Source: Hyphomicrobiaceae bacterium
GTDB lineage: Bacteria; Pseudomonadota; Alphaproteobacteria; Rhizobiales; Hyphomicrobiaceae
DNA: 64,000 bases
Direction: 5' to 3'
NCBI GenBank assembly: GCA_008933705.1
Contig: WBUN01000006.1
Span: 1-64,000 of the forward strand
The translations under genes and the position numbers were made by a program. Of this stretch, positions 36,035-45,744 are shown in pieces. Numbering within the stretch: the stretch's first letter is position 1; the number at the start of each line of letters is the position of its first letter. The notes under the pieces are model-generated. The model saw only the letters and a list, made by a program, of their open reading frames with translations. It made no database searches and was not told the origin of the DNA.

Positions 36035-38506
36035 GTGCCCGCATTCTCTCAAAGCCTCGAAACCGCCCTGCACAGGGCCCTCGAATACGCCAACGAGCGT
36101 CACCACGAGTATGCGACGCTCGAGCATCTGCTGCTATCGCTGCTGGACGATCGTGACGCATCAGCGGTCATGCGGGCATGCTCGGTGGATCTCGACGGCT
36201 TGCGGGCGCGCATCACCGACTACCTGGACACCGAGCTGACCTCCTTGTTCGTCAAGGGCTCGACCGAGGCCCAGCCGACCACCGGCTTCCAGCGGGTAAT
36301 CCATCGCGCCGTCGTGCACGTGCAGTCCTCCGGCCGCGAGGAGGTGACAGGCGCCAACGTGCTGGTCGCCATCTTCGCCGAGCGCGAGAGCCATGCCGCT
36401 TTCTTCCTGCAGGAGCAGGAGATGACGCGCTTCGACGCCGTGCAGTACATCAGCCACGGCATTGCCAAGCGGCCCGGCATGTCGGACCCCAAATCCGTGC
36501 GCGGCGTCGACGAGGATGCCGGGGCGTCGGAGGCGCGCGAGGAGAAGAAGCAACCGCAGGACGCCCTCAACACCTACTGCGTCAATCTCAACAAGAAGGC
36601 CAAGAGCGGGCGCATCGATCCGTTGATCGGCCGCGAGAGCGAGGTTATGCGCACCATCCAGGTGCTGTGCCGCCGGCAGAAGAACAACCCGCTGTTCGTG
36701 GGCGATCCGGGCGTCGGCAAGACAGCAATCGCCGAGGGACTAGCGCGCAAGATCGTGCGCGGGGAGGTTCCCGAGGTGCTGAAGGAATCGACCATCTTCG
36801 CGCTCGATATGGGTGCGCTGCTGGCCGGAACGCGCTATCGCGGCGACTTCGAGGAGCGCCTGAAAGCCGTGATGAAGGAGGTGGAGAACTATCCTGGCGC
36901 CATCCTGTTCATCGACGAGATCCACACCGTGATCGGCGCTGGCGCCACCTCGGGCGGGGCCATGGATGCGTCGAACCTGCTCAAGCCGGCGCTGCAGTCG
37001 GGCACCGTGCGCTGCATCGGCTCGACCACCTACAAGGAATACCGCCAGCACTTCGAGAAGGATCGCGCCCTCGTCCGTCGCTTCCAGAAGATCGACATCA
37101 AGGAGCCGACGGTGGAGGATTCCATTGAGATCCTGAAAGGCCTGAAGCCGGTGTTCGAGGAGTATCACAAGCTCAAGTACACGGGCGAAGCCATCAAGGC
37201 GGCGGTGGAGCTCTCGGCCAAGTACATTCACGACCGCAAGCTGCCCGACAAAGCCATCGACGTGATCGACGAGACCGGCGCCTCGCAGATGCTGGTGCCG
37301 GAGGCCAAGCGCAAGAAGAAGATCACGGTGAAGGAGGTCGAGGCGACGGTTGCCACCATGGCGCGCATCCCGCCCAAGACCATCACCAAGTCGGACGCCG
37401 AGGTTCTCGCCAACATCGAGAAGGACCTGAAGCGGCTTGTGTTCGGGCAGGACAAGGCCATCGAGGCGCTGGCCAGCACCATCAAGCTGTCGCGAGCGGG
37501 CCTGCGCGAGCCCGAAAAGCCGATCGGCTGCTATCTGTTCTCCGGCCCCACCGGCGTCGGCAAGACGGAGGTTGCCAAGCAGCTTGCCGCCCTGATGGGC
37601 GTGGAGCTGCTGCGCTTCGACATGTCCGAGTACATGGAGAAGCACACGGTCTCCCGCCTGATCGGCGCGCCTCCGGGCTACGTCGGTTTCGACCAGGGCG
37701 GCCTGCTGACGGACGGGGTCGACCAGCATCCCCATTCCGTGCTGCTGCTCGACGAGATCGAGAAGGCGCACCCGGACCTGTTCAACATCCTCTTGCAGGT
37801 GATGGACCACGGCAAGCTGACCGACCACAACGGCAAGTCAGTCGACTTCCGCAACATCATCCTGATCATGACCACCAACGCGGGTGCCTCCGATCTGGCA
37901 CGGCCGCCCATGGGCTTCAACCGGTCCAAGCGCGAGGGCGAGGATATGGAGGCGGTGAACCGCATGTTCACGCCCGAGTTCCGCAATCGCCTCGATGCCG
38001 TGATCGCGTTCTCCGGCCTGCCGCCGGAGGTGATCATGAAGGTGGTCGAGAAGTTCGTGTTCCAGCTCGAGGCCCAGCTCGCCGACCGTGGGGTGACCAT
38101 CGAGCTGACGGACGAAGCCACCAAGTGGCTGGCCGAGACCGGGTACGACGAGAAGTTCGGCGCCCGGCCGCTCGCGCGCGTCATCCAGGAGCACATCAAG
38201 AAGCCGCTGGCGGACGAGCTGCTGTTCGGCAAGCTCGAGCACGGCGGCACGGTGCGCGTGCTCGTTACCGGCGAGGGCGCGGAGCGCAAGCTCGGCTTCG
38301 AGTTCTTGCCTCCCGACCCTGCGCAGGCGTCCAAAGGCAAGGCCAAGGGCGAGGACGATGAGGACGACCTCGAGGGCGAGGAGGACGAGGGGCCTGCTCT
38401 GGTCGAGGCGACGCCGCGCAAGGCCTTGCCTGGGCCAAAGGAGAAGAAGGATCGGCCGAAACCCAGCGGCACGGTGCCGAGCGTTCCCCGCCGCAAGGAT
38501 GATTAG
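36035..38506 (+). CDS. clpA: ATP-dependent Clp protease ATP-binding subunit ClpA
   Basis: AAA+ unfoldase that feeds ClpP. The 823-aa product has the N-domain (1-145), and two ATPase modules with Walker A GDPGVGKT (223-230) and GPTGVGKT (504-511), Walker B ILFIDEIHTVIGAG and VLLLDEIEKAHPDL. The canonical core ends near residue 760. A further ~60 residues follow: an acidic stretch (DDEDDLEGEEDEG) then a Lys/Pro-rich end. The start is a GTG at 36035 with AAGGAG twelve bases upstream, inside the clpS end. clpP is elsewhere. Confidence 0.96.
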   Translation: MPAFSQSLETALHRALEYANERHHEYATLEHLLLSLLDDRDASAVMRACSVDLDGLRARITDYLDTELTSLFVKGSTEAQPTTGFQRVIHRAVVHVQSSGREEVTGANVLVAIFAERESHAAFFLQEQEMTRFDAVQYISHGIAKRPGMSDPKSVRGVDEDAGASEAREEKKQPQDALNTYCVNLNKKAKSGRIDPLIGRESEVMRTIQVLCRRQKNNPLFVGDPGVGKTAIAEGLARKIVRGEVPEVLKESTIFALDMGALLAGTRYRGDFEERLKAVMKEVENYPGAILFIDEIHTVIGAGATSGGAMDASNLLKPALQSGTVRCIGSTTYKEYRQHFEKDRALVRRFQKIDIKEPTVEDSIEILKGLKPVFEEYHKLKYTGEAIKAAVELSAKYIHDRKLPDKAIDVIDETGASQMLVPEAKRKKKITVKEVEATVATMARIPPKTITKSDAEVLANIEKDLKRLVFGQDKAIEALASTIKLSRAGLREPEKPIGCYLFSGPTGVGKTEVAKQLAALMGVELLRFDMSEYMEKHTVSRLIGAPPGYVGFDQGGLLTDGVDQHPHSVLLLDEIEKAHPDLFNILLQVMDHGKLTDHNGKSVDFRNIILIMTTNAGASDLARPPMGFNRSKREGEDMEAVNRMFTPEFRNRLDAVIAFSGLPPEVIMKVVEKFVFQLEAQLADRGVTIELTDEATKWLAETGYDEKFGARPLARVIQEHIKKPLADELLFGKLEHGGTVRVLVTGEGAERKLGFEFLPPDPAQASKGKAKGEDDEDDLEGEEDEGPALVEATPRKALPGPKEKKDRPKPSGTVPSVPRRKDD

Positions 38507-38520
38507 GTCGACACTCTACC

Positions 38521-38547
38521 GCAGCGGCCTGCCGGCTAGGCCGCTGC
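38521..38547. terminator. Hairpin at convergent clpA / fused lipid gene ends
   Basis: GCAGCGGCCT (38521-38530) and AGGCCGCTGC (38538-38547) are perfect 10-bp complements with a 7-nt loop. It starts 14 bp after the clpA stop and covers the stop region of the convergent gene. No T-tract follows on either strand, so termination, if any, would be partial or factor-aided. Confidence 0.4.
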
Positions 38548-40269
38548 AGCGGTGAGTTGCGGGTGCGGCGGCATGTCTGCCGGCTCGACCTCCGGACGCG
38601 GCAGAACATAGAACGAGATGAGCGCCTGCGCGGTGTAGTAGGTGGGCAGCACCAGCGCCGCGAGGGTGGCGTCGGACGCCACGAACTTGTTGATGGCGAG
38701 CGCTGTGTCGGACGCCATGAAGAAGAGTGCGCCTGCCGCCACCGCGATCGATGCGCCTGAGCGGTGAACGGTGGCCCGGCCGATCGCCTGCATGGCCATC
38801 AGCGCAATGACCCCTACGTAGGCGGCAACCGGGGCCTTGAGGCCCGAGGGCAGTGACGGCCAGATGAGCGCCAGCACGCTTCCGGCGATCGCGATGACGA
38901 CGGCAACGGCGGGCCGCGATGGCAGGAGCGGAGCATCCCTGGTCATCAGCGCGATGTAGAGAAGGTGCGCCGTCAGGAATGCCGCCAGCCCCGGCACGAA
39001 TTGCCCGGGCAGCATCAGTAGGACGTCGCCGGCCAGCGAGGCGACAAGGCCGAGCACCAGCAGCACGCGCATGCTTGTCGGCCCGCCGCGCAGGAGCGCT
39101 GCGAGGACGGCCAGCGAGAGCGACAACGGCTTCATGACGAGATAGAGCTCGCTCCACCCCAGGGGCTGACAGAGGCATGTGATCGCTGCGGCCTCGATGA
39201 ACAGCGCCTCGACGAGCGACAGGCGTTTCTGCAGCAGTCCGCCGATGGCCCAGAGCCCCGCGACCAGCGCCGTGTAGATCAGGCCGGAGTGCATGAGCGG
39301 GAGCGTCTCGGCGTTGAGCAGGAACAGGCAGGCAGCGACCACCAGCGCTGCGAGCTGGACGGCGGAGAGGATCCCCACACCGGTGCTGACGGCCGGGTTG
39401 TAGAGCCTGACGGTGGAGAGCTCGAAGGCAGGCTTGTCCGTGGGCTGCTCCAGATCGGGGGGCTGCCAGCCCGGAGGCTTCAGCCACACACGGATCTTGT
39501 CGGCGGCACCGCGCGCCCTCCAGCTGCTCTTGATCAAGGCGGCGTAGACTTCAAGGTTAGCCCAAACAGGGTCCCAGCTATTGAGCTGCGTGCGCGTGCC
39601 GTAGACGCATGTCTCCTCTTCCTCGACGAAAGTGCCGAACATGCGGTCCCAGATGATGAGGATGCCGCCGTAGTTCTTGTCGAGGTACTTGTCGTTGACC
39701 GCGTGGTGCACGCGATGGTTGGACGGGGAGGCGAAGACGCGATCGAACCAGCCGAGCTTGCCGATGTGCTCGGTATGTATCCAATACTGGTAGAGCAGAT
39801 CGACAAGGCCGACGACGGCGAACACCAGCGGCGGGACGCCGAGGATCGCCATCGGCAGGTAGAATATCCAACCGAGCAGCGCACCCGACGACGTCTGGCG
39901 CAGCGCCGTCGACAGGTTGAAATCCTGGCTCTGGTGATGGACGACGTGCGAAGCCCAGAAGATGGCGCACTCGTGCCCGAGGCGATGATGCCAGTAGTAG
40001 CAGAAGTCGTAGAGGAGCAGCGCGCCGATCCACACCCGCCAGTCCCCAGCGGAAAGCTCGAACAGCGCCACGTACTGGAACACCGCCGCGTAAATGCCGA
40101 TGCGGATCAGTCGCGTGAAGACGGCGGTGATCTGCGACAGGATGCCGAGGCTGATGGAGTTGACGGCATCGTTGATGCGGTAGGTGTTGCGTCCGCGCCG
40201 GAGGCCGACAAGGGCTTCGATGGCGATAAGGGCGAAGAAAACCGGGACGGCGTAGACGATCGCGGTCAT
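38536..40269 (-). CDS. Fused sterol-desaturase/AGMO-like and YhhN (TMEM86) protein
   Basis: Polytopic membrane protein of 577 aa joining two families. Residues ~1-280 form a fatty-acid-hydroxylase domain with the di-iron histidine clusters HHRLGH (94-99), HVVHH (108-112), HTEH (165-168) and HRVHH (185-189). This is closest in pattern to alkylglycerol monooxygenase-like members. Residues ~350-565 are a YhhN/TMEM86 domain, the lysoplasmalogenase family, with about eight helices and GLVASLAGDVLLMLPG. AGMO cleaves alkyl ethers and TMEM86 vinyl ethers of lipids, so a joint ether-lipid role is suggested; inference from domains. The ATG at 40269 follows AGGAGGGGAG. Confidence 0.82.
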   Translation of the reverse strand: MTAIVYAVPVFFALIAIEALVGLRRGRNTYRINDAVNSISLGILSQITAVFTRLIRIGIYAAVFQYVALFELSAGDWRVWIGALLLYDFCYYWHHRLGHECAIFWASHVVHHQSQDFNLSTALRQTSSGALLGWIFYLPMAILGVPPLVFAVVGLVDLLYQYWIHTEHIGKLGWFDRVFASPSNHRVHHAVNDKYLDKNYGGILIIWDRMFGTFVEEEETCVYGTRTQLNSWDPVWANLEVYAALIKSSWRARGAADKIRVWLKPPGWQPPDLEQPTDKPAFELSTVRLYNPAVSTGVGILSAVQLAALVVAACLFLLNAETLPLMHSGLIYTALVAGLWAIGGLLQKRLSLVEALFIEAAAITCLCQPLGWSELYLVMKPLSLSLAVLAALLRGGPTSMRVLLVLGLVASLAGDVLLMLPGQFVPGLAAFLTAHLLYIALMTRDAPLLPSRPAVAVVIAIAGSVLALIWPSLPSGLKAPVAAYVGVIALMAMQAIGRATVHRSGASIAVAAGALFFMASDTALAINKFVASDATLAALVLPTYYTAQALISFYVLPRPEVEPADMPPHPQLTAAAA

Positions 40270-40425
40270 GGGTTGGTGCTCCCCTCCTGCGACATTTGGT
40301 AACCCCCGAGGGAAATCGGCGTCAATGTCCGTGCAAGGGAGGTGTGTCAGTGAGCTTGCCAAGAGGCATGCCGCCGCCGCAAAGTCCAAGGCTCAAGATC
40401 CGATCGCCCGCGGAGAATTCGACGC

Positions 40426-41424
40426 ATGCCGTTGCCGTCCCTGCTGCACAACCGACTGACCCTGCCCGTCATCGGCGCACCCCTCTTCATCGTCTCGGTG
40501 CCCGAGCTGGTTATCGCGCAGTGCAAGGCCGGCATCGTTGGCTCCTTCCCGGCGCTCAACGCCCGTCCCAAGGAGCTGCTCGAAGAGTGGGTCGTCCAGA
40601 TCAAGACGGAGCTTGCTGCCTACCAGAAGGCGCATCCTGACCGCCGCGTTGCGCCCTTTGCCGTCAACCAGATCGCGCATGCCTCCAACGACCGCCTTGA
40701 GCACGACGTTGCCGTGTGCGTGAAGCATCGGGTGCCGATCACCATCACCAGCCTCAGGGCGCCGAAGGAGGTGGTCAAAGCCGTGCATGCCTACGGCGGC
40801 ATCGTGCTGCACGACGTCATCAATCTGCGCCATGCCCGCAAGGCGGCGGAGGAGGGGGTAGACGGGTTGATCCTGGTGTGTGCGGGGGCTGGTGGCCATG
40901 CCGGCATGCTCAGCCCGTTCGCGCTGCTTTCAGAGGTGCGCCAGTGGTTCAAGGGCACCATCGCGCTCTCAGGTGCCATCGCCAACGGCGCGAGCATCCT
41001 GTCGGCGCAGGCCATGGGCGCGGACCTCGCCTACATGGGCACTCGCTTCATCGCCACCCGCGAGGCCAATGCCAAGCCCGAATACAAGCGCATGCTGGTC
41101 GAGGCGAGTGCCAGTGATATCGTCTACAGCTCACTGTTCACGGGCGTGCACGGCAACTATCTGAAACCCAGCATCGCCGCTGCCGGCCTCGACCCGGACA
41201 ATCTGCCCGAGGGCGACAAGACCAAGATGGACTTCGGCTCGGGCGGCAACATGAAAAGCAAGGCCTGGCGCGACATCTGGGGCGCGGGGCAGGGCGTGGG
41301 CAGCATCGGCGAGGTGGTGAGCGTGGAAGAATGCGTCGCGCGTCTGCGCCGGGAATACGCCGAGGCCGTATCGAGCCTTGCCGAGCGCAGCTTTGCGGAC
41401 CGTCCGCAAACGGTGCCGCAATAG
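40426..41424 (+). CDS. Nitronate monooxygenase-like FMN enzyme
   Basis: FMN-dependent TIM-barrel oxidoreductase of 332 aa, 2-nitropropane dioxygenase/NMO family. It starts with LTLPVIGAPLFIVSVPELV, has VCAGAGGHAG (phosphate and flavin contacts) at mid-length, and SGAIANGASILSAQAMGADL then YMGTRFIATREA for the FMN phosphate site. Family members oxidise nitronates or act as flavin-dependent reductases; the real substrate is unknown. The ATG at 40426 follows GGAGA by eight bases. Divergent from the fused lipid protein gene, 156 bp apart. Confidence 0.88.
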   Translation: MPLPSLLHNRLTLPVIGAPLFIVSVPELVIAQCKAGIVGSFPALNARPKELLEEWVVQIKTELAAYQKAHPDRRVAPFAVNQIAHASNDRLEHDVAVCVKHRVPITITSLRAPKEVVKAVHAYGGIVLHDVINLRHARKAAEEGVDGLILVCAGAGGHAGMLSPFALLSEVRQWFKGTIALSGAIANGASILSAQAMGADLAYMGTRFIATREANAKPEYKRMLVEASASDIVYSSLFTGVHGNYLKPSIAAAGLDPDNLPEGDKTKMDFGSGGNMKSKAWRDIWGAGQGVGSIGEVVSVEECVARLRREYAEAVSSLAERSFADRPQTVPQ

Positions 41425-41433
41425 CACACAGGG

Positions 41434-42357
41434 TCAGGCCTGGCTCAGCAGGTCGAGAAAGGCGGCGTTGAACTCCTCGGCTGCCTCGTACATCACCCAG
41501 TGCCCCGCCCCTTCGATGAGGCGCACCTGCAGCTCGGGATGATGCCGGCGCAGGATATCGAGCCGGGCGTCGAGCGAGGGGCGGGCGATGGCGTCGCGCG
41601 TGCCCCAGATGGTCTTCAATGGCGCTTTGACGCCGGCGAGCGCGCGGGCAAGCTCGTCGGTTGCGGCGAACGGGCGACTGCGGAAGCGGGCGCGCCGCAT
41701 GTTCTCGGACTGCAGATGCACGGCCAGTGTGTCGATGTTGGCGGCGTCGGCGAACATCAGAACCTCGAGGTTCTGGCGGTGCACCTCGGCGCGCTCGGCC
41801 GGGCCCATGCTCGTGCGCTCCTTGGCGAAGGGCGCACGAGGCTCGGCGGGCAAGCCCAAACCGGCGACGCCGATCAGGGTCAGCTCATGAACGCGATTGC
41901 CGAGGCGGGCAGCCGTAAGACCGGCGACATGTCCGCCGAACGAGAAGCCGGCGATGCGTAGTCCCGAGCGGCCAGGAAAGAGCGCGTCGATCCCGGCAAC
42001 GACAACCTGGGCGATGCTTGCCGGTGTCCAGGGCTTGGGCGGCATGGTCGAGTCGCCGAGACCTGGAATATCGGGCACCCACAACTCGTAGTGGGACGCC
42101 AGCTCCGGGATGTTGCGCAGCCAGTGCGTCCACGAGCCCGAGCCGCCGTGAAAGAGCAGAAGCGGCTCGCCGGCACCCCAGACGCGCCAGATCATCGAAC
42201 CGTCCCCGCACGGCGTGCACTCCTTCCGCGCCACGCGTGCCAGGGCATCGACCACGGCGGCCGGCTCGAGCACAGCCGTCACGCGGACAGTTCCTGCCGC
42301 TGTCGGTTTGGGCGGCCGAGGCGCGTCATGCAGCCTTCTGCGAGGCGGGTCCGCCAT
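41434..42357 (-). CDS. Alpha/beta hydrolase in fatty-acid oxidation operon
   Basis: Serine hydrolase of 307 aa. Oxyanion strand PLLLFHGGSGSWTHW, nucleophile elbow AGFSFGGH, probable acid in TIWGTRDAIARP and base His in IEGAGHWVMYEAAEEF. It begins inside the end of the preceding fadJ-like gene (overlap 32 bp with the ATG at 42357), which suggests translational coupling. The position suggests release of an acyl chain or thioester to feed, or drain, beta-oxidation; that is inference. The first ~30 residues are Pro/Arg-rich and the start may be further in. Confidence 0.85.
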   Translation of the reverse strand: MADPPRRRLHDAPRPPKPTAAGTVRVTAVLEPAAVVDALARVARKECTPCGDGSMIWRVWGAGEPLLLFHGGSGSWTHWLRNIPELASHYELWVPDIPGLGDSTMPPKPWTPASIAQVVVAGIDALFPGRSGLRIAGFSFGGHVAGLTAARLGNRVHELTLIGVAGLGLPAEPRAPFAKERTSMGPAERAEVHRQNLEVLMFADAANIDTLAVHLQSENMRRARFRSRPFAATDELARALAGVKAPLKTIWGTRDAIARPSLDARLDILRRHHPELQVRLIEGAGHWVMYEAAEEFNAAFLDLLSQA

Positions 42358-44512
42358 AGAAGGTCTCACCCTTCTCGGCCATGCGGCGCAGCAGGGCGCT
42401 CGGCGCGAAGCGCGGCCCGTGGGCCTGCGCGAGGCGATCGCATTCGCGCACGAACTCTGCCACTCCCACGGTGTCGATCAGCGACAGCGGTCCGCCGCTC
42501 CAGGGCGCAAAGCCCCAGCCGAGGATGGCGCCGACGTCGGCGTCTGCCGGGTCGGTGACGACCTTCTCCTCGTAGCAGCGCGCGGTCTCGAGCGCCTGAA
42601 CGTAGAGGAAGCGCTTCTTCAGCTCGTCGACCGAGGGCTGCTCGGCGTTTGCCGGTGCCAGCTCGGCGAGACCGGACCACAAGTGCTTCTTGCCGTCGGC
42701 CGGATACTCGTAGAAGCCCTTGCCGGCCTTCTTGCCGAGGCGGCCGAGCTTCGTCACGAGCTTCTCGATCAGCGGGTCGATTGCAGTCGGCTTGTAGGCG
42801 TCACCGAGGTCCTTGGCCGTCTGCAAGCCGACCTTGTAGATGAGGTCGAGCGCAACCTCGTCGGAAAGGGCGAGCGGCGGCATCGGCATGCCCGTCATCT
42901 TGCCGGCATTCTCGATCAGGGCCGGCGCGACCCCTTCGGTGAGCATCAGCATGCCTTCGCGCGTATACGTAGCGAACACGCGGCTTGTGTAGAAGCCTCT
43001 GGAGTCGTTGACGACGATAGGCGTCTTCTTGATCCGCTTCACGTAGTCCATGGCCGCCGCGATGGTGGCCTCCGACGTCTTCTTGCCGCGGATGATCTCA
43101 ACGAGCTGCATCTTGTCGACAGGCGAGAAGAAGTGCACGCCGACAAAGGTAGCGGCATCGCGCCAGGCATCGGCCAGGCCTGTGATCGGCAGCGTCGAGG
43201 TGTTGGACGCAAAGACCGCGTGCGACGGCAGCAGGCCGGCCGTGCGCCGTGTCACCTCCGCTTTCACGCCGCGGTCCTCGAACACGGCCTCGATGACGAG
43301 GTCGGCTTCCTTGAGCCCATCGTAGTCGGTGGTCGGGAGAATGCGGGCGAGAATGGCGTCTGCAGCCTCCTGCTTCATGCGGCCGCGCTCCACCTGCTTG
43401 GCGAGCAGCCCGGCCGAATAGCCTTTGCCCTTCTCGGCTTCCTCCCTGCTGCGGTCGATCAGCACGACGTCAAGCCCCGCGAGCGCCGAGACGTAGGCGA
43501 TGCCGGCGCCCATCATGCCGGCACCGAGGATGCCGATCTTGTCGAGCTTGGCCGGCGGCACGCCCTTGGGCCGGCTCTCCAGCTTGTTGGCGCGCTGCAT
43601 GTTGATGAACAGCGAGCGGATCATGTTGCGCGAGGCCGGGTTCATCATGACCTTGGTCATGTAGCGCGCCTCGATTCTGAGCGCGGCGTCGATCGGCACC
43701 AGCAGGCCTTCATACACTGCGGACATGATGGCTTCCGGGGCGGGATAGTTGCCCATGGTCTTGGCATGCAGCATGGCGTTGCCGGCAACGAACACCTGCG
43801 CTCCCGACGGCGTGTAGGGATCGCCGCCCGGGATCCTGAAGCCCTTCTCGTCCCACGGTTGGATGGCCTTGGCGCCCGACGCAATGAGCGCCTTGGCCTC
43901 CTTGATCAGGTCTGCGGCGGGCACGACCTTGTTCACCAGGCCTCCGGCGAGCGCCGCCGTCGGGTTCAGCGTCCGCCCTTCCAGCATGAGCGGCAGCGCC
44001 GCCATCGCACCCATCAGGCGCGGCATGCGCTGGGTGCCGCCGGCTCCGGGCATCAGGCCGACCTTGGCCTCCACCAGGCCGAGCTGGATGCGCGGATCAT
44101 CTGCAACAATGCGGTGATGGCAGGCGAGGCAGACCTCGAGGCCGCCACCGAGCGCCATGCCGTTGATGGCGGCGACAAACGGCTTGCCGCCCTTCTCGAT
44201 TCTGCGCAGGGCGAGATTGAACTGCATCAGGTTGTCGAACACCGCCTTGGCGCGCGTCTCGGGTGCGACGCCGGCCTTGGAGGCTTCGCCTGTCTGCTTC
44301 TGCAGCATCGATAGGTCGGCGCCGGCGATGAAGGCCGGCTTGCCGGATGTGACCACCACGCCTTTGACGGACGGGTCTGCGATAGCCTTCTCGGCCGCGG
44401 CCGTGTACTCGCTGATCGAATCCTCGGAGAGCACGTTCATCGAACGGCCCGGCATGTCCCAGGTAAGCGTGACGATGCCCTCGGCATCCTTTTCGGCACG
44501 GATGTTGGTCAT
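42326..44512 (-). CDS. fadJ: Multifunctional enoyl-CoA hydratase / 3-hydroxyacyl-CoA dehydrogenase
   Basis: Trifunctional-enzyme alpha chain for beta-oxidation, 728 aa. The N-terminal crotonase domain (1-190) has VVTSGKPAFIAGADLSML and INGMALGGGLEVCLACHHRI, with the hydratase Glu residues. The NAD-binding domain shows GILGAGMMGAGIAYVSALAG and the dehydrogenase catalytic His is in FVGVHFFSPVDKMQLVEIIR. The C-terminal 3HCDH domains follow. Together with the upstream thiolase gene it makes the FadBA/FadIJ-type complex. Start 44512 has GGAG nine bases before it. The symbol is assigned by type; FadB is equally possible. Confidence 0.93.
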   Translation of the reverse strand: MTNIRAEKDAEGIVTLTWDMPGRSMNVLSEDSISEYTAAAEKAIADPSVKGVVVTSGKPAFIAGADLSMLQKQTGEASKAGVAPETRAKAVFDNLMQFNLALRRIEKGGKPFVAAINGMALGGGLEVCLACHHRIVADDPRIQLGLVEAKVGLMPGAGGTQRMPRLMGAMAALPLMLEGRTLNPTAALAGGLVNKVVPAADLIKEAKALIASGAKAIQPWDEKGFRIPGGDPYTPSGAQVFVAGNAMLHAKTMGNYPAPEAIMSAVYEGLLVPIDAALRIEARYMTKVMMNPASRNMIRSLFINMQRANKLESRPKGVPPAKLDKIGILGAGMMGAGIAYVSALAGLDVVLIDRSREEAEKGKGYSAGLLAKQVERGRMKQEAADAILARILPTTDYDGLKEADLVIEAVFEDRGVKAEVTRRTAGLLPSHAVFASNTSTLPITGLADAWRDAATFVGVHFFSPVDKMQLVEIIRGKKTSEATIAAAMDYVKRIKKTPIVVNDSRGFYTSRVFATYTREGMLMLTEGVAPALIENAGKMTGMPMPPLALSDEVALDLIYKVGLQTAKDLGDAYKPTAIDPLIEKLVTKLGRLGKKAGKGFYEYPADGKKHLWSGLAELAPANAEQPSVDELKKRFLYVQALETARCYEEKVVTDPADADVGAILGWGFAPWSGGPLSLIDTVGVAEFVRECDRLAQAHGPRFAPSALLRRMAEKGETFYGGPASQKAA

Positions 44513-44535
44513 GACTTGCGAACTCCGGGACAGGT

Positions 44536-45744
44536 TCAGACGCGCTCGATGATGGTGGCCGTGCCCATGCCGGCACCGACGCAGAGAGTGGCAAGGCCCG
44601 TTGCCACGTCGCGCCGCTCCATCTCGTCGAGCAGCGTGCCGAGGATCATGGCGCCGGTGGCGCCCAGGGGGTGCCCCATAGCGATCGCGCCGCCGTTCAC
44701 GTTGAGCTTGTCGTACGGGATGTCGAGGAGCTTCATGAACAGCATGACGACGGAGGCGAAGGCTTCGTTGAGCTCGTACAGGTCGATGTCGGTGGGCTTC
44801 ATGCCGGCGCGGGCCAGCACCTTGCGCGTCACCTTCTCCGGGCCCGTCAGCATGATCGACGGCTCAGAGCCGATGGAGGTGAAGGCGCGGATGCGGGCGC
44901 GCGGCTTGAGCCCCGACTTCTTGCCCGCTTCCTTGCTGCCGATCAGGATGGCAGCGGCGCCATCGACGATGCCCGACGAGTTGCCGGCATGGTGTACGTG
45001 ATTGATGCGCTCCACCTCCGGATAGCGCTGCCCCACGACGGCATCGAAGCCGAGTTCATCGCCGATCTTGGCGAACGATGCGTTGAGGCTCGCCAGCGAC
45101 TGCATGGTCGTGTCAGGGCGCATGTGCTCGTCATGGTCGAGCAGGGTCTGGCCGATCTGATCCTTGACGGGCACAATCGATTTCTTGAAGCGGCCTTCCT
45201 TCCAGGCCGTTGCCGCGCGCTTCTGGCTCTCGACTGCGAACCCGTCCACGTCGGCGCGCGAGAAGCCCCACTTGGTGGCGATCATGTCGGCGCCGATGCC
45301 CTGTGGTGCGAAATAGCTCTTGAATGCGAGCGAGGGGTCGGTTGCCCAGGCGCCGCCGTCCGAGCCCATGGCCACACGCGACATGCTCTCGACGCCGCCG
45401 CCGATGGCGAAATCGGATTGCCCTGCCATCACCTGCGCCGCCGCCATATTGGTGGCCTCGAGACCTGATGCGCAGAAGCGATTGACCTGCACGCCGGCAA
45501 CCGTCTCGGCGTAGTCGGCATTGATGGCGGCCAGGCGTGCGATGTCGGATCCCTGCTCCTTGACCGGGGAGACGACACCCAGCACCACGTCGTCGACCAG
45601 CGCCGTGTCGAGCGCATTGCGGTCGCGCACTGCCTTGAGCACGGTCGTTGCCAGATGCAGCGCCGTCGCCTCGTGCAACGCACCGTCGGGCTTGCCCTTG
45701 CCGCGCGGCGTGCGGACGGCGTCGTAGATGTAGGCCTCGGCCAT
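44536..45744 (-). CDS. fadA: Acetyl-CoA C-acyltransferase (thiolase)
   Basis: Thiolase of 402 aa that cleaves 3-ketoacyl-CoA with CoA in beta-oxidation, first gene of a three-gene operon with the fadJ-like gene and an alpha/beta hydrolase. The nucleophilic cysteine is Cys91 in [10 protein letters not shown], the GHP motif is in [15 protein letters not shown] and the second Cys in [21 protein letters not shown] is also intact. The fadJ-like gene starts 23 bp downstream. The pairing favours a beta-oxidation thiolase over an acetoacetyl-CoA biosynthetic PhaA. Confidence 0.93.
   Translation of the reverse strand: MAEAYIYDAVRTPRGKGKPDGALHEATALHLATTVLKAVRDRNALDTALVDDVVLGVVSPVKEQGSDIARLAAINADYAETVAGVQVNRFCASGLEATNMAAAQVMAGQSDFAIGGGVESMSRVAMGSDGGAWATDPSLAFKSYFAPQGIGADMIATKWGFSRADVDGFAVESQKRAATAWKEGRFKKSIVPVKDQIGQTLLDHDEHMRPDTTMQSLASLNASFAKIGDELGFDAVVGQRYPEVERINHVHHAGNSSGIVDGAAAILIGSKEAGKKSGLKPRARIRAFTSIGSEPSIMLTGPEKVTRKVLARAGMKPTDIDLYELNEAFASVVMLFMKLLDIPYDKLNVNGGAIAMGHPLGATGAMILGTLLDEMERRDVATGLATLCVGAGMGTATIIERV

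Noticed and set aside
42215-44314. 699-codon plus-strand frame across the fadJ-like gene
   Set aside because: Antisense to a strongly conserved multifunctional enzyme, with composition typical of shadow frames.
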